Part shown: piece after piece, positions 25,215-32,843 of the stretch | How positions within the stretch are numbered: the first letter of the stretch is position 1 | Layout: every line of letters begins with the position of its first letter | Assembly (NCBI GenBank): GCA_039565995.1 | Contig: CP154795.1 | Location: 186,001 to 250,000 of the forward strand | Origin: Propionibacteriaceae bacterium ZF39 | Lineage (GTDB): Bacteria; Actinomycetota; Actinomycetes; Propionibacteriales; Propionibacteriaceae | Direction of reading: 5' to 3' | DNA: 64,000 nt | Notes under the pieces: model-generated | What the model was told of the DNA's origin: nothing | The model's database searches: none | The model's input: only the letters and a program-made list of their open reading frames with translations | Translations under genes and position numbers: made by a program

Positions 25215-25532
25215 TCGTGCTGAATTGCGTCGCTCCGCGACGCGAACGGTCGCTCTGAGACATGTCGATTCGACTCACGCGGGGACTCGGTTTCGCTCCC
25301 GCGATCCGGGTTTCCGCGTGAGTCTCGGTCTCCACGTCTCAGCCCAGGGGACGCTCCCAAGCGGTGGTTGAGTTGTCGAACCATCGCGCGTACCTGATCC
25401 GAACGTTGATGTGAACCGCACCGCTGATGCGGCTCACCTGAGTGTTCGCCGGGCTTCCGGCCCACCATTTCCCCCGCACGCCTTCGTTGGCGTGCCCTGA
25501 CAACCGCCGCCACTTCGAATCATGGAGGAAAC
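25215..25532 (+). other. 318-bp ahpC-ahpF intergenic region with hairpins
   Basis: No gene is visible. The region contains an 11-bp stem (GACTCACGCGG at 25272-25282 with 25314-25324), a near-perfect 10-bp stem (25411-25420 with 25428-25437), and a fragment GGTGGTTGAG...TCGAACC around 25364-25383 that resembles the repeat after ahpF. It may be an attenuator that lowers expression of ahpF relative to ahpC, or hold a second promoter. Confidence 0.4.
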
Positions 25533-27098
25533 GTGCTCGACAAGGACCTGCTGGACCAGCTCAAGACCCTGATCGACGACCGCGTGACCGAGCAGGTCGT
25601 GCTGGCCAGCTCGCTCGATGACCGGCCAAAGGCCAAGGACATGAAGGAGATGCTCGACGAGGTCGCGGCACTCTCCGACAAGATCACCCACGAGGTGCGC
25701 AACGACGACGAGCGCAAGCCGTCGTTCGCGATCGAGCGGGTCGGCTCCGATATCTCGGTCCGCTTCGCCGGCCTGCCCATGGGCCACGAGTTCAACTCGT
25801 TCCTTCTCGCGCTGCTCCAGGTGGGTGGCAACCCGGTCAAGGAAGAAGAGGCGCTCCTCGATGCGGTCAAGAACATCGAGGGTGAGCACGAGTTCGTCAC
25901 CTACATGTCGCTGACCTGCCAGAACTGCCCGACCGTGGTGCAGGCGCTCAACGCGATGGCTGTCATCAACCCCAACATCAAGCATGTCGCGGTCGAGGGC
26001 TCCCTGTTCCAGGAAGAGGTCGAGGAGCGTCGCATCCTGGCCGTTCCGACCGTCTATCTGAACGGTGAGGAATTCTCCGCCGGCCGCATGGACATCGCCG
26101 ACTTCGTCGGCAAGCTCGCCAAGGGCGGCGTCTCCACCGAGTCGTTCAACGACAAGGAAGCCTTCGAGGTCCTCGTGCTCGGTGGCGGCCCCGCGGGCGC
26201 CGCGGCTGCGATCTATGCCGCCCGCAAGGGCATCCGCACCGGTCTCGCGGCCCCCAACATCGGTGGCCAGACGCTGGACACCATGTCGATCGAGAACTTC
26301 GTTTCGGTGCCCTACACCGAGGGCCCCAAGTTCGCGGCCGGCCTGGAGGAGCACATCTCCAAATACGACATCGATGTGATGAAGAACGTCGCGGCCACCA
26401 AGCTGATCCCGGCCGAGACCGAGGGTGGACTCCACACCGTCGAGTTCGAGGGCGGCGGCTCGCTGAAGGCCCGCAGCGTCATCCTCGCGACCGGTGCGCG
26501 CTGGCGTACGCTCGGCGTCCCGGGTGAGCAGGACTATCGCAACAAGGGCGTCTCGTTCTGCCCCCACTGCGACGGCCCGCTGTTCAAGGACAAGCCCATC
26601 GCGGTCGTCGGTGGTGGCAACTCCGGCATCGAGGCGGCCATCGACCTGGCCGGTGTCACCGAGAAGGTCACGCTCGTCGAGTTCCTGGACGAGCTGCGCT
26701 GTGACGACGTGCTGCTCAAGAAGTTCCAGAGCCTGCCCAACTCCGAGATCATCACCGGTGCTCGCACCACCGAGGTGACGGGCGACGGCGGCCAGCTGAC
26801 CCAGCTGGCGTACGAGGATCGCGACTCCGGCGAGCTGCGCACCCTCGACGTGAACGGCGTCTTCGTGCAGATCGGTCTGCTGCCCAACACCGAGTGGCTC
26901 AAGGAGTCGGGTGTCGAGCTGTCCGATCGCCACGAGATCGTCATCGACAACCACGGCAAGACCAACATCCCCGGCATCTTCGGCGCCGGTGACGTGACCA
27001 CCGAGCCGTTCAAGCAGATCGTGGTCGCCGAGGGCGGGGGCGCCACCGCGGCGCTGTCGGCCTTCGACTATCTGATCCGCACGTCGGTCCCGGCCTGA
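25533..27098 (+). CDS. ahpF: Alkyl hydroperoxide reductase subunit F
   Basis: A 521-residue flavoprotein disulfide reductase. Two N-terminal thioredoxin-like folds carry the redox pair C129/C132 (LTCQNCPT). The FAD loop is LVLGGGPAGAAAAIYAA (217 onward). The second redox pair is C343/C346 in SFCPHCDGPLF, and VVGGGNSGIEAAIDLAG binds NAD(P)H. Electrons pass from NADH through FAD and both disulfides to AhpC. Start is a GTG with GGAGGAA before it. The layout matches enterobacterial AhpF in length and order. Confidence 0.96.
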   Translation: MLDKDLLDQLKTLIDDRVTEQVVLASSLDDRPKAKDMKEMLDEVAALSDKITHEVRNDDERKPSFAIERVGSDISVRFAGLPMGHEFNSFLLALLQVGGNPVKEEEALLDAVKNIEGEHEFVTYMSLTCQNCPTVVQALNAMAVINPNIKHVAVEGSLFQEEVEERRILAVPTVYLNGEEFSAGRMDIADFVGKLAKGGVSTESFNDKEAFEVLVLGGGPAGAAAAIYAARKGIRTGLAAPNIGGQTLDTMSIENFVSVPYTEGPKFAAGLEEHISKYDIDVMKNVAATKLIPAETEGGLHTVEFEGGGSLKARSVILATGARWRTLGVPGEQDYRNKGVSFCPHCDGPLFKDKPIAVVGGGNSGIEAAIDLAGVTEKVTLVEFLDELRCDDVLLKKFQSLPNSEIITGARTTEVTGDGGQLTQLAYEDRDSGELRTLDVNGVFVQIGLLPNTEWLKESGVELSDRHEIVIDNHGKTNIPGIFGAGDVTTEPFKQIVVAEGGGATAALSAFDYLIRTSVPA

Positions 27099-27132
27099 CT
27101 CTTCGCGACGGCGCGGGCGTCTCGACACCCAG

Positions 27133-27169
27133 GGTTTCGAGACGCTCGTGCCTCGCTCCTCAACCACCG
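27133..27169 (-). repeat. Intergenic repeat after ahpF
   Basis: Read on the minus strand it begins CGGTGGTTGAGGAGCG and ends GTCTCGAAACC. Elements of this GGTTGAG...TCGAAACC type are common between genes of actinobacteria. A partial relative lies at 25364-25383. It probably forms a stem-loop at the end of the ahpF transcript. Confidence 0.5.
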
Positions 27170-27182
27170 TGAATGGGATGTC

Positions 27183-28094
27183 ATGAATCTCCGTGATCTC
27201 GAGTACCTCGTCGCCCTCGACGAGCACCGCCACTTCGGACGCGCAGCTGCGGCGTGCTATGCCAGCCAGCCGACGCTGTCGACCCAGGTGCGCAAGCTCG
27301 AGACGGAGCTGGGCGTCCAGCTGATCGAGCGTGGTGCCCGGCAGGTCCTGTTCACCCCCGCGGGTGAAGAAGTGGTACGCCGGGCCCGCCACATCCTGGC
27401 CGAGGCGGATGACATCCGTGACATCGCCCGCCAGCTCAACACCCCTCACACAGGCAGCGTGCGGCTCGGGGTCTTCCCGACCCTGGGGCCGTACCTGTTG
27501 CCGCACGCGGTGCCCAGTCTGGGGGAGACGTTCCCAGAGCTGGAGGTCTTCCTCACCGAGGACAAGAGCCAGGAACTGCTCGACCTGCTCAAGCACGGCC
27601 GCCTCGATGCCGCGATCCTGGCGTTGCCGGTCCACGACGAGAGCCTCGAGCACGCGAGTCTCTTCCGGGAGGATTTCCTGTTGGCGACGCCGGTGGGTCA
27701 TGATCTCGCCGGCGACGGGGAGGTCCGATCGGCCGACCTGAAGGGGGAGCGGCTGTTGCTCCTCAATGAGGGTCATTGCCTGCGTGATCAGGCCCTCGAG
27801 TTCTGCCATGCAGCCGGAGCCGGTGAGCGCGACGGTTTCCGCGCCACGAGCCTTGAAACCTTGCGCCACATGGTCGCCTCGGGCGTGGGCATCACCTTGT
27901 TGCCACAACTGTCGGTCGCGCCGCCCGTGACCGAGAACCCGCGTATCGCCCTGCGCCGTTTCGCCGATCCGGCGCCCCATCGCGACCTGGCGCTCTTCTG
28001 GCGCAAGACCTCGGTCTATCGCGAACTGATGCCCCAGATCGCCGAGGTTCTGCGCGAATCCGCCGGCGCCCTGGTTGAGCCGCTGGCCAGCTGA
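27183..28094 (+). CDS. oxyR: Hydrogen peroxide sensor OxyR (LysR family)
   Basis: A 303-residue LysR-type activator. The N-terminal helix-turn-helix is MNLRDLEYLVALDEHRHFGRAAAACYASQPTLS-like. The two redox cysteines fall at positions 199 and 208 (GHCLRDQALEFC), the same numbers as in E. coli OxyR, and form the peroxide-sensing disulfide. It follows ahpF in the same direction, and a candidate binding dyad stands before ahpC, so it probably activates the ahpC-ahpF unit when oxidised. AhpCF then lowers the peroxide signal, a standard feedback loop. Confidence 0.95.
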   Translation: MNLRDLEYLVALDEHRHFGRAAAACYASQPTLSTQVRKLETELGVQLIERGARQVLFTPAGEEVVRRARHILAEADDIRDIARQLNTPHTGSVRLGVFPTLGPYLLPHAVPSLGETFPELEVFLTEDKSQELLDLLKHGRLDAAILALPVHDESLEHASLFREDFLLATPVGHDLAGDGEVRSADLKGERLLLLNEGHCLRDQALEFCHAAGAGERDGFRATSLETLRHMVASGVGITLLPQLSVAPPVTENPRIALRRFADPAPHRDLALFWRKTSVYRELMPQIAEVLRESAGALVEPLAS

Positions 28095-28112
28095 ATCCAG
28101 GCCTGGCGTACC

Positions 28113-28757
28113 TCACTGCCGGAGAAACTCCAGCACCGCCTGCACCCGACGGGCGTTGCTGGATGACTCCGGCAGGTCCAATTTCGCGAACATGCTGTTG
28201 ATGTGTTTCGCCACGGCCTTCTCCGTGACGACCAGCCGCTCGGCGATCAGGCTGTTGGACGCACCCTCGGCCATGTGCGACAGCACCTCGTATTCCCGCG
28301 GGGTCAGCCGGTCCAGCCGGGTCCGCACAGTGCGGCGCTGCATCAGGCGGGCGATCACCTCGGGGTCGACGGAGGTGGAGCCTGCGGCAACGGTACGCAG
28401 CGCCGTCACGAACTGCACATCGTCGAACACCCGGTCCTTGAGCAGATAGCCCACGCCGCCGACGCCGTCGGAGAGCAACTCGTCGAGATAGAGCTCCTCG
28501 ACATACTGCGAGAGCAGAACGACCGGGAACCCGGGCGACGCCGAGCGCAGGGCCAGCGCGGCCCGGATGCCTTCATCGGTATTGGTCGGAGGCATGCGGA
28601 TATCGAGGAGGGCCAACGACGCCTCGCTCGCAGCGACCCTGGCGACGATGTCCTCGGCGTTCCCCTCCGAGCCGGCCACCTCGATCCCATGCGCGGTCAG
28701 CAGGTCCTCCAGTCCCCGCCGCAGCAGGAACTGATCCTCGGCGATGAACACGCGCAT
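28113..28757 (-). CDS. Two-component response regulator, NarL/LuxR type
   Basis: A 214-residue regulator. The receiver domain has the acidic pair (AEDQFLLRR), the phosphoacceptor aspartate in LALLDIRMPP and the lysine in YLLKDRV. The C-terminal LuxR helix-turn-helix is LTPREYEVLSHMAEGASNSLIAERLVVTEKAVAKHINSMFAKL. It is divergent from a histidine kinase gene with 145 bp between their starts, so the two are partners. Targets are unknown; a 7-bp inverted repeat GTGGTGC/GCACCAC lies in the shared promoter region. Confidence 0.92.
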   Translation of the reverse strand: MRVFIAEDQFLLRRGLEDLLTAHGIEVAGSEGNAEDIVARVAASEASLALLDIRMPPTNTDEGIRAALALRSASPGFPVVLLSQYVEELYLDELLSDGVGGVGYLLKDRVFDDVQFVTALRTVAAGSTSVDPEVIARLMQRRTVRTRLDRLTPREYEVLSHMAEGASNSLIAERLVVTEKAVAKHINSMFAKLDLPESSSNARRVQAVLEFLRQ

Positions 28758-28872
28758 CGATTTCTCCTTCGGTGCGATGGGGGCAAGTCTGTCGAAACGA
28801 TGGCTGAGCGGTCGAAACCCACTTTTCCACCGGCTCGCCCCTCCGGCATGGGCTTCCGCACCCCGAGCAAGT

Positions 28873-28888
28873 GTGGTGCCTGCACCAC
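28873..28888. promoter_or_regulatory. Inverted repeat in kinase/regulator promoter region
   Basis: GTGGTGC (28873-28879), two bases, GCACCAC (28882-28888): a perfect dyad between the divergent response regulator and kinase genes, 15 bp before the likely kinase start. It is a candidate site for autoregulation by the NarL-type regulator. Confidence 0.4.
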
Positions 28889-28902
28889 CGACAGGAGAGG
28901 CT

Positions 28903-30284
28903 GTGACGAGAAGACTTCAGGGCATGGAGCTGATGCAGATGAACCCCGAATCCCGCCCGACTGATTCCATTGCGACCGAAACGGCCACCACGCCCAGCGC
29001 ATATGCCGTCTCCGACGCCACCCCGCGACGTCCCCTGTCCGATCTGCCCGTGGCATTTCCGGCGATGCTGTCTGGTTTTCGATTCGCGGGGTACGCCCTC
29101 GCCGAACTCTGCTCGGTGTTGTGGTTCAGCCTCGTGCTGTGCCTGTCCGTGGTGGGCGTGGGCCTGCCGCTGCTGTCCCGGTCGTCCGAACTCCTGCGCG
29201 ACAACGCCGAGCGGCAGCGGCGGGCCGCCTATGTGCACTCGGGCATTCCGGTCCTGGCCCACTATCGCTCGGTTCCCGAGGGCCGCGGGTGGTTGGGGCT
29301 GGGCACGTTCGGTCGCAAATACACCGATCCGATGACCTGGCGCGATCTCGTGTGGCACATCGTCAACCCGGCGATCGGCCTGACCATCGGGGTCCTGCCG
29401 GCGGGCCTGACCCTGCTCGGTGTGTGGGGGCTGGTGCTCGTGCTCGGGCCCGAGGCCCTGCGCGACGCGGTCATCACCAGAGCGGCAGCTGGTATGGCTT
29501 CCTTCCCATCCACGGCTTCGGCGGCTTCACGATGGTCGGGATCCAGGCAGTCATCTGGCTGGTGGCCGGACCCCTGCTGGCCCGGCCGATGCTGCGCCTC
29601 CATGGGCTCTGGACTCACCTGGTTCTGGGCGGCGACCCGTCGACCCGGCTCCGGGAACGCGTCGAAAGCCTCGAACAGACCCGGACCACGGCCCTGGACA
29701 TCCAGCAGGCCGAGATCCAGCGGATCGAGCGGGATCTGCACGATGGGGCGCAGGCGCGGCTGGTCACCATGGGCATGACCATCAGCCAGGCCGAGCGGCT
29801 GATGGAAACCGACCCTGCGCGGGCAGCGGAGTTGTTGGCCGCGGCCAAGCAGGATTCGAAGGAAGCGTTGCACGAGATCCGGTCGCTGGTGCGGGGAATC
29901 CGACCGCCCGTGCTGGCGGACCGGGGGTTGAACGAAGCGCTGCGGGCGCTGGCCGCCCAGTCGCCCATCGCCACCGATGTCGAGTCCAACCTGCGCCGTG
30001 AGCTCTCTCCGCCGCTGGAGTCCGCACTCTATTTCGGGATCAGCGAACTGGTCACCAACGCCGTCAAGCATTCCGAGGCCGAACGGATCACGATCCGCGT
30101 GGTCGATGGGCCCGACAAAGTGCGCGTCACGATCGGCGACAACGGTCGGGGCGGGGCCGAAGAGGCCGCGGGTGGGGGATTGGCGGGTGTGCGCCGACGG
30201 CTCGAGCCGTTCGACGGCAGCCTCGGCATCACCAGCCCCACCGGCGGGCCCACCACCGCCGTGATCGCCGTCCCGACAGCCTGA
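28903..30284 (+). pseudogene. Sensor histidine kinase, frameshifted
   Basis: Two overlapping frames together encode one HisKA_3-type kinase of about 460 residues. The first frame gives a sensor domain with membrane helices (LCSVLWFSLVLCLSVVGVGLPLL; IGLTIGVLPAGLTLLGVWGLVLVLG). After about 29480 the coding moves to the -1 frame: WYGFLPIHGFGGFTMVGIQAVIWL, then the phosphoacceptor histidine in IERDLHDGAQARL, the N box SELVTNAVKHSEA and the ATP-binding GDNGRGG. Adding one C to make ACCC near 29477 would restore a single frame (VITQSGSWYGF), so a one-base loss or a sequencing error explains the break. No slippery heptamer is present. A GTG at 28903 or ATG at 28924 is the likely start. Confidence 0.8.
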
Positions 30285-30307
30285 ATGAGCCGATCCCTCC
30301 TCGATGG

Positions 30308-30382
30308 CCTCCCAATTGTCACTCCTGACCAAGATCATCAGAACTATCCCGATGATCTTGATAGAGAGTGACAATTGGGAGG
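30308..30382. repeat. Long hairpin R1, left flank of the second DUF559-type unit
   Basis: Outer stem: 17 bp, 30308-30324 with 30366-30382 (CCTCCCAATTGTCACTC and its complement). A 6x6 internal loop follows, then a 9-bp inner stem AAGATCATC (30331-30339) with GATGATCTT (30351-30359). The central 70 bases match hairpin R2 at 31373-31442 at all but three loop positions, in the same orientation. It starts 24 bp after the kinase stop. Confidence 0.85.
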
Positions 30383-30389
30383 CTCCCTG

Positions 30390-30479
30390 CTGTCCACAGG
30401 CCCCGACGGAGTGGATTCATCCACAGCTGGCGTGAGTTTCTGAACGAATCGGCGCCGGATCGCGCATGTCTACGGCATG
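30390..30479 (+). promoter_or_regulatory. Upstream module with DnaA-box-like sites
   Basis: CTGTCCACA (30390-30398) and TCATCCACA (30417-30425) match the DnaA-box consensus TTGTCCACA at 8 and 7 of 9 positions. From the second, the order TCCACAGCT, 12 bp, TGAACGAATCGG, 9 bp, GCGCATG, 5 bp, GGCATG repeats the module before the first DUF559-type gene with at most one base of spacing change. The last ATG is the start codon in both. Confidence 0.65.
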
Positions 30480-31433
30480 TACAAACAGATTCCCGCCATC
30501 CCCGCAGAACTCTCCCTCGGAGGCGTCGTGAGGACTTCGACGCTGCGGCAGCATGGATACACCCAGCAGCAGATCCGGAAAGCGGTCGAGAGCAAGACCC
30601 TCGTCCGGGTGCGCAGGGGCTGGTATGCCGCACAGGGCGCTGACCAGCGAGTGGTACGAGCCGTGTCGCAAGGAGGCATTCTCGGCTGCTCCTCTGCGAT
30701 CGCCTTCCATGGCGGATGGTCGCTGAAGGACGGCAGGACCCACACCTACTGCAGTCAGCGAGGGCGACAGAAGAAGTCCCCCAGGAAGAAATCGGGCAAG
30801 AAGGCGGGGCCGAAAGACCAGAAGTGCTGTCCGTCCCCGAAGTATCGGAGGACCTATCAGACCGGCGTTCTTCCCCTTGCGGATGCATTGGTGCAGTCGG
30901 CGTTCTGCCTGCACCCCTATGACTTCCTGGTCGTCGCGGAGTCGTTGGTCTATCGCGAACTGATGTCCGCAGAGGAGATCCAGGCCACCATGGCGGGCAT
31001 CAATCATCGGATCACGTCGATGATGTCGAAGATGGATGTTTCGGAATCCGGCACCGAAACCCTGGTGAGGCTCCGGCTCCGACGTCACGGCGTGACACTC
31101 ATTCCCCAGGTGACCATCCCGGAGGTGGGCCGGGTCGACTTCCTGGTCGGAAAACGACTCATCATCGAGGTGGACGGTGTCGATCACCACGGCTCCGGCG
31201 AAGCGTTCGAGCAGGACCGGGCTCGGGATCAGGACCTCATCGCCCTCGGATACATCGTCATCCGGATCAGTTATCGCCAGGTGATGTATGACTGGGACCG
31301 CGTCGAGACAAGAATCCTCCGCGTCCTCAGGCTCGGACTCCATCTGCGAGCCCTGCCCAAGGAGACACCCCGCCCAATTGTCACTCCTGACCAAGATCAT
31401 CAGGATTATTCCGATGATCTTGATAGAGAGTGA
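30477..31433 (+). CDS. AbiEi-type wHTH protein with DUF559 nuclease-like domain
   Basis: A 318-residue protein with the same two-domain plan as the gene at 18826. The winged-helix part contains VVRTSTLRQHGYTQQQIRKAVES and RVRRGWYA. Residues 95-125 are an unusual lysine-rich insert (RQKKSPRKKSGKKAG). The nuclease-like domain shows E194, D221 in VDFLV, E231 and D233 in IIEVDGVDHH, D247 and D251 in DRARDQDL, and a terminal IRISY strand. Codon and base composition are less GC-rich than the neighbours. Its last 20 codons and stop lie inside hairpin R2, so the flanking repeat encodes the C-terminus. Function unproven. Confidence 0.75.
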   Translation: MYKQIPAIPAELSLGGVVRTSTLRQHGYTQQQIRKAVESKTLVRVRRGWYAAQGADQRVVRAVSQGGILGCSSAIAFHGGWSLKDGRTHTYCSQRGRQKKSPRKKSGKKAGPKDQKCCPSPKYRRTYQTGVLPLADALVQSAFCLHPYDFLVVAESLVYRELMSAEEIQATMAGINHRITSMMSKMDVSESGTETLVRLRLRRHGVTLIPQVTIPEVGRVDFLVGKRLIIEVDGVDHHGSGEAFEQDRARDQDLIALGYIVIRISYRQVMYDWDRVETRILRVLRLGLHLRALPKETPRPIVTPDQDHQDYSDDLDRE

Positions 31434-31446
31434 CAATTGGGACGGG
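31369..31446. repeat. Long hairpin R2, right flank of the second DUF559-type unit
   Basis: CCCAATTGTCACTC (31373-31386) pairs with 31428-31441, and an inner AAGATCATC (31393-31401) with GATGATCTT (31413-31421). The stem extends outward by CCCG/CGGG across a one-base bulge. It overlaps the 3' end of the nuclease-like gene and lies 14 bp before the end of the convergent sirtuin gene. Of 70 aligned bases, 67 equal hairpin R1, 1062 bp away. Confidence 0.85.
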
Positions 31447-31459
31447 CCGGCCAGCCCCG

Positions 31460-32203
31460 TCAGCGGGCCAACCGAACAAGCTGGGGAAGGACCTCCGCCG
31501 CGGTGCCCTGCCACCAGTGGGTCACATAGTCGGTGAGGCGGGACTCCTCGGGATTGACCTCGATCACGGGGGTCCCACGTTCGAGCGCCGCGAACGGCAG
31601 CGACCCGGCGGGCTGGACGATCCCGGACGTCCCGACCACCAGCATCAGGTCACACGTGGAGCAGGCATCAACAGCATCCTCGAAAGCCCTGGGCGGCAGC
31701 ATCTCGCCGAACCACACGATGCCGGGCCTGATCCAGCCGCCGCAGGCGCACTTCGGTGGCGACACCCGCTCGGGGATTTCTTGGGGAATCTCGAGTTCGC
31801 CAGACCATGGCTTCGCGCAATCGAAGCACCGATAGTCGAACAGCCCACCGTGCACATGGCTCAGCACCTCGCTGCCGGCCCGCTCATGGAGGTCATCGAC
31901 GTTCTGGGTGATCACGCTGACCTGCTTGAACTCCGCCAACTCGGCCAGCGCCCGGTGCCCGGCATTGGGCTGGACCTGTCGGATGAGCTGGGCGCGGCGG
32001 AGATACCAGGCCCAGACCAGATCCGGCTCCTCGGCGAAGGCCTCCTCGGTTGCCAGGGTCATCGGGTCATACTTCGCCCACAACCCGTCCTGCACGTCCC
32101 GGAACGTCGGCACACCGGACTCGGCCGACATCCCCGCCCCGGTCAACACGGCGATGTGGTTGGCTGCGGACAACTGGGCCAAAAGATCGTCAGGGAGGCT
32201 CAT
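31460..32203 (-). CDS. cobB: NAD-dependent protein deacylase, Sir2 family
   Basis: A 247-residue sirtuin. NAD-binding GAGMSAESGVPTFRD (22-36) and TQNVDDLHERAG, the catalytic histidine in HVHGG (H118), and a zinc site C126/C129 with C152/C154 are all present. Y67 and R70 (WYLRR) match the Tyr-X-X-Arg pair that lets class III sirtuins remove succinyl and malonyl groups, so desuccinylase activity is likely besides deacetylation. The gene is convergent with the second DUF559-type gene. The cobB symbol is by family, not by demonstrated function. Confidence 0.92.
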   Translation of the reverse strand: MSLPDDLLAQLSAANHIAVLTGAGMSAESGVPTFRDVQDGLWAKYDPMTLATEEAFAEEPDLVWAWYLRRAQLIRQVQPNAGHRALAELAEFKQVSVITQNVDDLHERAGSEVLSHVHGGLFDYRCFDCAKPWSGELEIPQEIPERVSPPKCACGGWIRPGIVWFGEMLPPRAFEDAVDACSTCDLMLVVGTSGIVQPAGSLPFAALERGTPVIEVNPEESRLTDYVTHWWQGTAAEVLPQLVRLAR

Positions 32204-32248
32204 GGCCCCAGTCTGCCCGGTTCTCCCTGCACCGGTCGCAGATCTGAA

Positions 32249-32770
32249 TCAGGCCGCGTCCGCCACCAGGTTGAGATCGACCATCAGCTCGGTGGCGATG
32301 CGTTCGAGGTCGGCCCGGGCACCCGACAGGGCCGACTCCGGCCCACGAAGGACGGCGTTGCAGTTGAAGAGCTGCCCGCCATACATCGGTGCATCGCTCA
32401 CATGCGACTCCAGCTTGTCGATCGTGATCCCATGCGACCGCAGGGCCGTGCTGATCTCATTGACGATGCCGGGCCGGTCGTTGCCGACGAGTTCGAGACG
32501 AATCGTGGCCGAATCCTCGGCCGCGGTGGTCTCCTCGCTCGCGCGCTGAATCCGCACGTCGAGCATTCCGTCAAGGTGTCGAAGGTTGTCGGCCAATTCT
32601 TCCGCACGATCGTCGGGCACCGTCACCATGACGATCCCGGCAAACTTCCCCGCCAGCTCGGCCAGCGAGCTGCGCTCCCAGTTGCCGCCCGTGCGGGCGA
32701 CTCCGTCCGCGAGCGACTGGACAAGACCGACCCGATCGTCTCCGATAAGGGTGATCACATAGGTAGCCAT
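32249..32770 (-). CDS. GcvR-like protein with two ACT domains
   Basis: A 173-residue protein made of two ACT domains: ATYVITLIGDDRVGLVQSLADGVARTGGNW at the N-terminus and ATIRLELVGNDRPGIVNEISTALRSHGITIDKLES in the second half. This is the layout of the glycine-cleavage repressor GcvR and of small ACT proteins that bind amino acids. No DNA-binding domain is present, so any regulation would be through a partner protein. It is 45 bp upstream of the sirtuin gene on the same strand. Confidence 0.82.
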   Translation of the reverse strand: MATYVITLIGDDRVGLVQSLADGVARTGGNWERSSLAELAGKFAGIVMVTVPDDRAEELADNLRHLDGMLDVRIQRASEETTAAEDSATIRLELVGNDRPGIVNEISTALRSHGITIDKLESHVSDAPMYGGQLFNCNAVLRGPESALSGARADLERIATELMVDLNLVADAA

Positions 32771-32843
32771 ACCGAGAGCCTAGGTGCTCCACGCCCCTCC
32801 GGGGAGGGGTTACGCCCAAAGCCGTGTCCGGCTTTTTCGCCGA

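Noticed and set aside
29470-29510. Programmed frameshift in the histidine kinase
   Set aside because: No slippery heptamer or downstream structure is visible and kinases of this type are not known to use one; a one-base loss fits better.
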